Source: Spirochaetia bacterium UBA5550 (GTDB lineage Bacteria; Spirochaetota; UBA4802; UBA5550). Taken from it: a DNA stretch of 11,437 bases. The stretch is taken from NCBI GenBank assembly GCA_002425885.1, contig DINC01000082.1:40724-52160 (forward strand), written 5' to 3'. The first letter of the stretch is position 1, and the number at the start of each line of letters is the position of its first letter. Positions 6,723 through 11,437 of this stretch are shown here, one piece after another. A program made the translations under genes and the position numbers. The notes below the pieces were generated by a model, which had not been told where the DNA came from, ran no database searches, and was given only the letters and a program-made list of their open reading frames with translations.

Positions 6723-7970
6723 TCAATTTTTATCAAGCTTCACAGCAAACATCCTGATAATTGCAGGGAGTGATGAGAGTACCGGTATCACTGTACCTGC
6801 AGTTAAAATGAACACCATGTAGTTCCTGCTTATATCAAGTATCAGTTTTACACCCGGGATAGTAACTGCTGCCGCAGCGTAACCCTTCATTATATTTACA
6901 GTATAAATACCGGCAAGTGATGCAAGGAAGCCCATTGTAGCAAATTTAATCAGTATTGTGAGAGCAATGAAAAATTTAGATGCACCCAGTGTGCGGAGTA
7001 TCCTGTAGTAATCGATCCTCCCCCATACTGCTGTGACTGAACAGAGTGCAACTGTAACTGCCGCAAGTGTTGAAACAAGGGTCATCATTATAAGAATGAA
7101 AGCATTAACGGTTTTTTTCAGCTTAAGTATCTCGGCGGACATGCTCTCACCGGTTTCTATGACATAGCCCATTTTTTTTATCTGTGATTTTACATGCTCG
7201 ATGTTTTTATGGTCCTTTACTTTTACAAAGGCGAACATATACCTGTCAGTTCTTCCGAATTTTTTATTTATATCCCGGGCTGCTTTCAGCGGTATTACGA
7301 GACCGGTTATATTAACTTTGTCTGTGTATCCTGAGACAACCGATGAGGAATCGAAGGCGCCTTCATAAGATGCTACGCTTGATTTTCCAAAAGATAGTTT
7401 GAACTTGAGGCCTGATAATCTTTCCGGTACAATTTCCGGTAGGCCGTTTGCCGCAGCTAAACCGTTGTTATATGAATCTATGAGGGCTTTCGGTACAAGT
7501 ACAGGTATCCCTTTTTCGTGGGTTCCTTTAATCCATGCGTCTCTCATCTCTTTATTTTTGAGATCGCTCTCGACAAATTTATAGCTGGCCCCTGCACAGA
7601 TAAGGTCTGATCTGTACTGGAAAGAGAAGAAGTAGATGGTAGCGGAAGATGGAACTGTCACTGCCATTACCGGGTCCACTTTGGCAACACCGCTGATTGC
7701 GTTGAGCCTTTTTATGGTTGAGGCGTTGATCTCTTTCCCGCTCCCCGTTGAAAAAAGGAATATACTTTTACTCTCTCCCGGTTTCACCTTTATCTCATCC
7801 GGAGGGATTGCTGATGCAAAGTTTTTGTTGATATAATTATTGAAATTATCAGAAAGAATCGAAAATGAGAGTATCGAAACAACTGATAGTAATATTACGC
7901 AGAATACAACGAAGGATATAAATTTCCCTCCGCCAAGCTCTTTTATTATAAGATAGATTTTATTTATCAT
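6723..7970 (-). CDS. ABC transporter permease, FtsX/MacB-like
   Basis: The 415-residue protein has the layout of FtsX-domain permeases of the MacB/LolCE type: one membrane segment near the N-terminus (about 17-39), a large extracytoplasmic domain (about 40-285), and three membrane segments at the end (about 288-316, 333-358, 383-405). RTLGAS (326-331), just before the third segment, is the characteristic cytoplasmic coupling motif of the family. Such permeases do not usually form a channel; they transmit ATP-driven motions to the periplasmic domain, for lipoprotein release, peptide or toxin export, or cell-wall hydrolase control. Which of these applies cannot be told, and no MacA-like adaptor or lipoprotein substrate lies in the window. 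The start codon overlaps the stop of the ATPase gene by ATGA (7967-7970) with no clear ribosome site of its own, so translation is probably coupled. It is the last gene of the operon. Confidence 0.88.
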   Translation of the reverse strand: MINKIYLIIKELGGGKFISFVVFCVILLSVVSILSFSILSDNFNNYINKNFASAIPPDEIKVKPGESKSIFLFSTGSGKEINASTIKRLNAISGVAKVDPVMAVTVPSSATIYFFSFQYRSDLICAGASYKFVESDLKNKEMRDAWIKGTHEKGIPVLVPKALIDSYNNGLAAANGLPEIVPERLSGLKFKLSFGKSSVASYEGAFDSSSVVSGYTDKVNITGLVIPLKAARDINKKFGRTDRYMFAFVKVKDHKNIEHVKSQIKKMGYVIETGESMSAEILKLKKTVNAFILIMMTLVSTLAAVTVALCSVTAVWGRIDYYRILRTLGASKFFIALTILIKFATMGFLASLAGIYTVNIMKGYAAAAVTIPGVKLILDISRNYMVFILTAGTVIPVLSSLPAIIRMFAVKLDKN

Positions 7971-8707
7971 GGTATATATTTATCGTTAACATTTTTTTTT
8001 CGCTTTGATATCTCTTTCTTTGAGTTACGGTTGTTCAGGGAGAGTTCAGTCAGTGCCCCGTTTTCCATTTTATAGGAGTGGTCTGCAATCCGCAGCATAT
8101 ATTCGCTGTGAGTCACTATAATAATTGATTTCCCCTCTTTCTTAAGTTCCTCCAGGAGGACGAATATATCCATCGAAGTTTCCGCGTCAAGGTTTGCTGT
8201 GGGCTCGTCGGCAAGTATCAGTGATGGCCTGTTAACCATGGCGCGGGCAATTGCCACACGCTGCTTCTGTCCGCCGGAGAGCAGCCCGGCGCGTGTATTT
8301 TTATACTCCAGTATCCCTGCTTTATCAAGTATATCGCAGGCATAGGATTTTACCTCCCTCCCCGCTCTTCCCCTGATCCTTGCGGGCATCAGAATGTTGG
8401 ACATAACAGTTTCATCATCGAGGAGCCTGAATGTCTGGAAAATCTGGCCGATCTCCCTGTTCCGTACTGTTGACATAAGAAAGTCGGAACGGAGATGAAG
8501 CTTCTTTCCGTTGAAAAGTATTTCGCCGCTGTCAGGTTTTGTTATCCCTGTCATTATATTAAGAAACGAGGTCTTGCCGCAGCCGGAGCGTCCTGTGATG
8601 GCAACAATTTTACCGTAGTCTATCTCCATAGAGAGATCCTTGATGATACCGATTTTGCTCCCTGCAATTCTGTAGCTTTTGTTTAAATCTTTTACAGAGA
8701 GGAGCAT
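7967..8707 (-). CDS. ABC transporter ATP-binding protein, LolD/MacB-like
   Basis: The 246-residue ATPase energises the adjacent FtsX-like permease. All nucleotide-binding motifs are present: Walker A GRSGCGKT (39-46), Q-loop Q91 in IFQTFRLL, signature LSGGQ (143-147), Walker B LILADE (163-168) with E168 catalytic, D-loop ANLD (171-174) and the switch histidine H200. The spacing and sequence place it in the LolD/FtsE/MacB-type family. The last 22 residues form a basic tail rich in Lys and Asn (from about 225), not part of the usual fold. GGAG (8716-8719), 8 bases before the start and inside the end of the preceding tautomerase gene, is a suitable ribosome site; the gap to that gene is only 2 bases. 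It overlaps the permease gene by 4 bases. Confidence 0.93.
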   Translation of the reverse strand: MLLSVKDLNKSYRIAGSKIGIIKDLSMEIDYGKIVAITGRSGCGKTSFLNIMTGITKPDSGEILFNGKKLHLRSDFLMSTVRNREIGQIFQTFRLLDDETVMSNILMPARIRGRAGREVKSYACDILDKAGILEYKNTRAGLLSGGQKQRVAIARAMVNRPSLILADEPTANLDAETSMDIFVLLEELKKEGKSIIIVTHSEYMLRIADHSYKMENGALTELSLNNRNSKKEISKRKKNVNDKYIP

Positions 8708-8709
8708 TG

Positions 8710-8895
8710 CTATATCTCCGTGAGAAGTTTGCCGCCGGCAGCCCAGTTCTCTCTCTCTATCTCCTCAAATACAACGTAAGTTGATTTAGGGTGTTTACCT
8801 GCAATTTCTTCAAGGGCTGATGTTATTTTATCTGCAAGCGCCGATTTCTGCTCCTTTGTAAGCGGCCCGGCGACTTTTACGTTAACATAAGGCAT
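8710..8895 (-). CDS. Tautomerase (4-oxalocrotonate tautomerase family) protein
   Basis: The 61-residue product begins MPYVNVKVAGPLTKEQK. In this family Met is removed and the exposed Pro1 acts as the catalytic base/acid in keto-enol tautomerisation or related reactions; the proteins form hexamers or dimers in the cytoplasm. An in-frame ATG at 8919 would add eight residues and destroy the Pro1 terminus, so the start at 8895 is right; AGAGGAGG is well placed before it. Aligned without gaps to my memory of Pseudomonas 4-OT, Pro1 and an aromatic at 50 (Trp for Phe50) are kept, but the two substrate-binding arginines 11 and 39 are Leu and Tyr. The substrate is therefore probably not 2-hydroxymuconate. 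The WAAGG motif near the end is family-like. It lies 10 bases after the sensor gene, whose stop overlaps its ribosome site, and 2 bases before the ABC ATPase gene. Confidence 0.9.
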   Translation of the reverse strand: MPYVNVKVAGPLTKEQKSALADKITSALEEIAGKHPKSTYVVFEEIERENWAAGGKLLTEI

Positions 8896-8905
8896 GATTC
8901 CTCCT

Positions 8906-10948
8906 CTAATCCCTTGCAAGCGGGAATGACATCATAAGATTAACTTTTGTTATAGGATCTTTTTTTACATCAGAATAATCAAGGATATTTTCCGCGAAAA
9001 TCTCTCCTCCATGACGTGTCACTATTTTTTCAACAAAAGTAAGACCTATACCGAAATCAAGAGTGTTATATCTTTCAAAAACAAGTTTTGATATTCTGTA
9101 AAAAGGCTCGAATATTACCTTTTCGTATTCGGGCGGTATACCAAGTATGCCGTCGCTTGTTTTAAGCGGTTCGTTTATTACAGAGATTCTTACGTTTGTA
9201 TTCTGGGAATAGAGCATAACGAGAACATTTGTCCCGTTTCTTGAAAACTTCAGCGCATTGATGATCATTTCTGAAACAGCTTCAGACAGGTACTGTGTAT
9301 TGATCCTGATCTTTTTATTCCTCATGCCGCGAGGTAGTTCGTTGATTATTATCCTGTTTTTGTTGATGGTCGCAAATTTCATATTTTTGCTTATAACACC
9401 TTTGAGCAGTGTGTAGAGATCCCCCACTGTCTTAAGCTCAAGTTCAAAAGTGTTGGATATGATCCAGTCGATCCCCGCAAAAATTTTAAAGGCATCCTGT
9501 GCGATCTTTACATTCTTCATGGCTTCATTGAAAAGCTGACCGTCAACAATTCTCCTTTCGTCAATCTCCTCTGATGATTTTGCCATCATCTCCATAAATG
9601 TTATGAGAGTACCGAATCCTGCGCCCTGGGTAAAGCTGTTGTTGATGTTGCTGAATATAGATTTGTCTGTTCTGGAGATGTTTCTGTTCAGCATCTTCTC
9701 CTTCCATGACTGCCAGTCCATCTCCTTATCTATGGCATCTGATGCTGAACCTTTAAGGCTGGTCTTCATCCTGTCCAGTTCAATCTCATCTCTTTTTCTT
9801 GCAGTTATATCATCACCGGTAACAGCAATGTATGTGGTTTTACCCTCATTGTTTCTTATTTTTGATATTGTTATATTGAGGTAGTATAGTGCACCGGTTT
9901 TTGTTGTATTATAAATTTCTCCAGTCCAGGTTTTTACACCCTTTATATGTTTCAGCAGTGAATCTTCAGGCAATATGGGGTTTGGAGTTTTCATAACATT
10001 TATGCCGGTTAATTCACTCTTTGAATAACCGGATAATTCAGAGAATGCTTTGTTGGCGTATTTTACAATTCCATTCTTTTCAAATATTACTACGCATTGA
10101 GGACTCTGTTCAATGACATCTACAAAGAGTTTGATCTCAGATTCAACAAGGCTTCTTTTATCTATTTCATATACAAGGGAACGGTTCAGCTTCTGCAGCT
10201 CCCCTGTCCTTTCCTTTACCATATCTTCAAGCTGCTGAAGCTGCCCGGTTGCATGGGCTTCCTGTTTTTTAAAATCAGTGACATCCCGGGTTATAACCAG
10301 AGCGGAATCCTCACCCAGTGAGGTTATTCTGGATTCAAAGAACTTTTCTCCTTCTTCTGTATCAAGTTTAAATTCATATTTTACAAGGGAATCGGTTTCA
10401 AAAGATTTTTCAATGTACGGTTTCGCCTTCTCAGCTATCTCTGCGTTCCAGATTTTGTTCATTGTTTCTGAATCGGACTCTGTCCGGGCAGAACCATCCC
10501 TTTTCGTTTCGAAAAATATATCAGGTATAACTTCCAGTATTTTCTTTTTACGCGCTTCGCTCTCCCTGAGCTTCTTCTCCATATCTAATTTAAAAAGGGC
10601 TATCTCAATGGCGGAACTGAGGATCTGGGTGTTGAAAGGCTTTACAATATAATTGAGGGGCATTGACCTCTTGGCCCTTTCAAAAGTAGTGCTGTCTGTC
10701 CCTGCGGTTATATAGATGAACGGTATTTTATGTTCTTTGTATATTCTCTCCGCAGCTTCAATTCCGTCTATGGAACCGGGGAGAGATATATCCATAAGAA
10801 TCAGATCAATCTTATGGCTGTCTATTGCGCTGATAGCCTCCTCACCCGTACTCACTGTATCCGGAACATTATATCCGGATTTGAGCAGCAGTTTTTTAAG
10901 GATCAGCCCCGATGGTTTGTCGTCTTCTACAATGAGTATATTGATCAT
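8906..10948 (-). CDS. Hybrid sensor protein: receiver, two PAS domains, GHKL ATPase; no phosphoacceptor histidine seen
   Basis: The 680-residue protein starts with a receiver domain (1-about 120) with the full active site: D9/D10, phosphoacceptor D53, T81 and K103. Next come a divergent PAS-like segment (about 133-225), a coiled coil (about 226-272), a clear PAS domain (about 272-385, with VKYANKAFSELSGYS), and a C-terminal GHKL ATPase: N-box E560-x3-N564, an F-box-like FEPFYR (613-618), and G2 box FGIGLTFVEKI (632-642). In the region where a DHp domain with its H-box should be (385-550) there is no histidine; none occurs between 335 and 645. It has instead NNSFTQGAGFGTLITFMEMM (436-455). The start at 10948 was chosen because MINILIVEDD is a standard receiver beginning with GGAG 9 bases upstream; the frame remains open for 60 more codons upstream, but these run through a hairpin-rich leader. 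No membrane segments, so cytoplasmic. It is the first gene of the operon. Confidence 0.9.
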   Translation of the reverse strand: MINILIVEDDKPSGLILKKLLLKSGYNVPDTVSTGEEAISAIDSHKIDLILMDISLPGSIDGIEAAERIYKEHKIPFIYITAGTDSTTFERAKRSMPLNYIVKPFNTQILSSAIEIALFKLDMEKKLRESEARKKKILEVIPDIFFETKRDGSARTESDSETMNKIWNAEIAEKAKPYIEKSFETDSLVKYEFKLDTEEGEKFFESRITSLGEDSALVITRDVTDFKKQEAHATGQLQQLEDMVKERTGELQKLNRSLVYEIDKRSLVESEIKLFVDVIEQSPQCVVIFEKNGIVKYANKAFSELSGYSKSELTGINVMKTPNPILPEDSLLKHIKGVKTWTGEIYNTTKTGALYYLNITISKIRNNEGKTTYIAVTGDDITARKRDEIELDRMKTSLKGSASDAIDKEMDWQSWKEKMLNRNISRTDKSIFSNINNSFTQGAGFGTLITFMEMMAKSSEEIDERRIVDGQLFNEAMKNVKIAQDAFKIFAGIDWIISNTFELELKTVGDLYTLLKGVISKNMKFATINKNRIIINELPRGMRNKKIRINTQYLSEAVSEMIINALKFSRNGTNVLVMLYSQNTNVRISVINEPLKTSDGILGIPPEYEKVIFEPFYRISKLVFERYNTLDFGIGLTFVEKIVTRHGGEIFAENILDYSDVKKDPITKVNLMMSFPLARD

Positions 10949-11000
10949 TTTTGCGGACTCCCGATCTCCAGAACCTGTAGTATAAATGCTGTAATAAATA

Positions 11001-11100
11001 GACTTATTGGAAATCTGATTTTTTAAGTCGGGGCCAGGGAGCGGAGCTCCTTTAAAGCCCCCGCAGGTGCTTTCCTGCGAGTGAGAGACATAGTTTCTCA
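11001..11100 (-). ncRNA. Structured leader of the sensor-tautomerase-ABC operon (candidate cis-regulatory RNA)
   Basis: Read on the - strand, the 5' leader can fold into four successive hairpins. Stem 1 is 11100-11096 with 11086-11082. Stem 2 is 11079-11074 with 11067-11062 (CGCAGG/CCTGCG, six-base loop). Stem 3 is 11061-11057 with 11034-11030 (GGGGC/GCCCC), enclosing 11050-11046 with 11042-11038 (GGAGC/GCTCC). Stem 4 is 11029-11024 with 11006-11001 (GACTTA/TAAGTC). Stems 2, 3 and 4 abut with no unpaired base between them. It ends about 52 bases before the ATG. I do not recognise it as any riboswitch class; a mobile repeat is the alternative. The function is inference; only the pairing is seen. 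Confidence 0.4.
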
Positions 11101-11263
11101 ACAAGTCTGATAATTTAAAGATAATCAATTAAATTTTAATATGCTAAATAATTCAAAAAAATGCAAATTTTTTCTGTATTAATTAAATATTAACTCTTAA
11201 TTAGGGCAAATTTTATGTTTTTATCAGCTAAAAGAATAAAAAGATCTATTCTGCGTGAAGTGC

Positions 11264-11291
11264 TTGATAAAAAATTGCGATCAATGATAAT
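11264..11291 (+). promoter_or_regulatory. Candidate promoter of the right-edge gene
   Basis: TTGATA (11264-11269), a 16-base spacer and GATAAT (11286-11291), both 5/6 matches, lie 72 bases before the start codon of the partial gene. Confidence 0.45.
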
Positions 11292-11363
11292 ACATTCAGT
11301 ATTAAATAATCGTATTTTTTACTATTTTATTCGTATACGTTTATGAACTGACGGGGATTTCTG

Positions 11364-11437
11364 ATGGACGAATTTGTAATCAGCAAGGAAGTTACTAATA
11401 AGCTGAAAAGTATCACCCCTTTTATGGATTATAATAC
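11364..11437 (+). CDS. Partial coding sequence, product unknown (cut by window end)
   Basis: The frame opens with ATG at 11364 and remains open to the window end for 24 complete codons (MDEFVISKEVTNKLKSIT...). GGGG (11353-11356), 7 bases before, could be the ribosome site, and a candidate promoter lies 72 bases upstream. The visible residues are not enough to assign a family. The gene is transcribed away from the sensor operon, so the two could share regulation from the gap between them. Confidence 0.5.
   Translation, partial: MDEFVISKEVTNKLKSITPFMDYN

Larger units (their letters stand above)
10949..11363. other. Divergent intergenic region
   Basis: This 415-base gap separates the - strand operon from the + strand gene at the right edge. 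10949-11000 is the end of the operon leader with a ribosome site; 11001-11100 is the hairpin-rich block described separately; 11101-11263 is A/T-rich and I see no convincing promoter for the operon in it, although it must lie here if the operon starts within the window; 11264-11291 holds a candidate promoter for the + strand gene. CGTATACG (11332-11339) is an 8-base palindrome downstream of that promoter. Confidence 0.6.

Noticed and set aside
10949..11128. 60-codon N-terminal extension of the sensor protein
   Set aside because: A standard receiver domain begins at 10948 with a ribosome site; the upstream residues show no domain and are encoded by a hairpin-rich block.
11215..11346. A 43-codon + strand frame (ATG to TGA) before the right-edge gene
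   Set aside because: It overlaps the best candidate promoter of that gene, has only a weak AGGG ribosome site and encodes an undistinguished basic peptide. It is possible as a small protein but not supported.

Overview
The window looks like a piece of a spirochaete chromosome (phylum Spirochaetota; genus not determinable from the sequence). The main reason is a complete spirochaete-type flagellin (FlaB) with the family's conserved ends and a middle segment ([19 protein letters not shown]) typical of periplasmic flagellar core proteins. The rest, a two-membrane gene set with a signal-peptide beta-barrel protein, ClpB and a MacB/LolD-type ABC system, fits. Genes are moderately AT-rich and intergenic regions strongly so.

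Left half (1-6490), all on the + strand: flaB (226-1074) with its own terminator; a REP-associated tyrosine transposase (RAYT, 1315-1905); the disaggregase clpB (2094-4673) with a good promoter and terminator; an exported outer-membrane-type beta-barrel protein of unknown role (4987-6063); and a small 57-residue 2[4Fe-4S] ferredoxin (6262-6435) ending in a near-perfect hairpin. The gaps between these genes carry eight copies, in both orientations, of an 11-13 base word (GGGGTCAGAGC and its complement). Two lie closest to either side of the RAYT in inverted orientation, and two bracket the clpB terminator. This is most simply a RAYT with its dispersed REP/BIME-like substrates.

Middle (about 6490-6722): a gene-free stretch made of a second, unrelated kind of dispersed repeat (ACGGAGACACGGAG / CGCAGAGAC type words), ending in a hairpin next to the stop of the convergent operon.

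Right half (6723-10948), all on the - strand: a tightly packed four-gene operon. In transcription order it encodes a sensor/regulator protein (receiver, PAS, PAS, GHKL ATPase), a 61-residue tautomerase-fold protein, an ABC ATPase and an FtsX/MacB-like permease. Gaps are 10 bases, 2 bases and a 4-base overlap, so the genes are probably translated together. The sensor has no histidine anywhere in the region where a histidine kinase carries its phosphoacceptor, and the tautomerase lacks the two arginines of classical 4-oxalocrotonate tautomerase. Upstream is a leader in which several hairpins directly abut one another (11001-11100).

The right edge (from 11364) holds the start of a divergent + strand gene cut off by the window. 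I see no tRNA, rRNA or CRISPR array. The most unusual items are the REP/RAYT array, the atypical sensor plus tautomerase plus ABC operon, and its structured leader.
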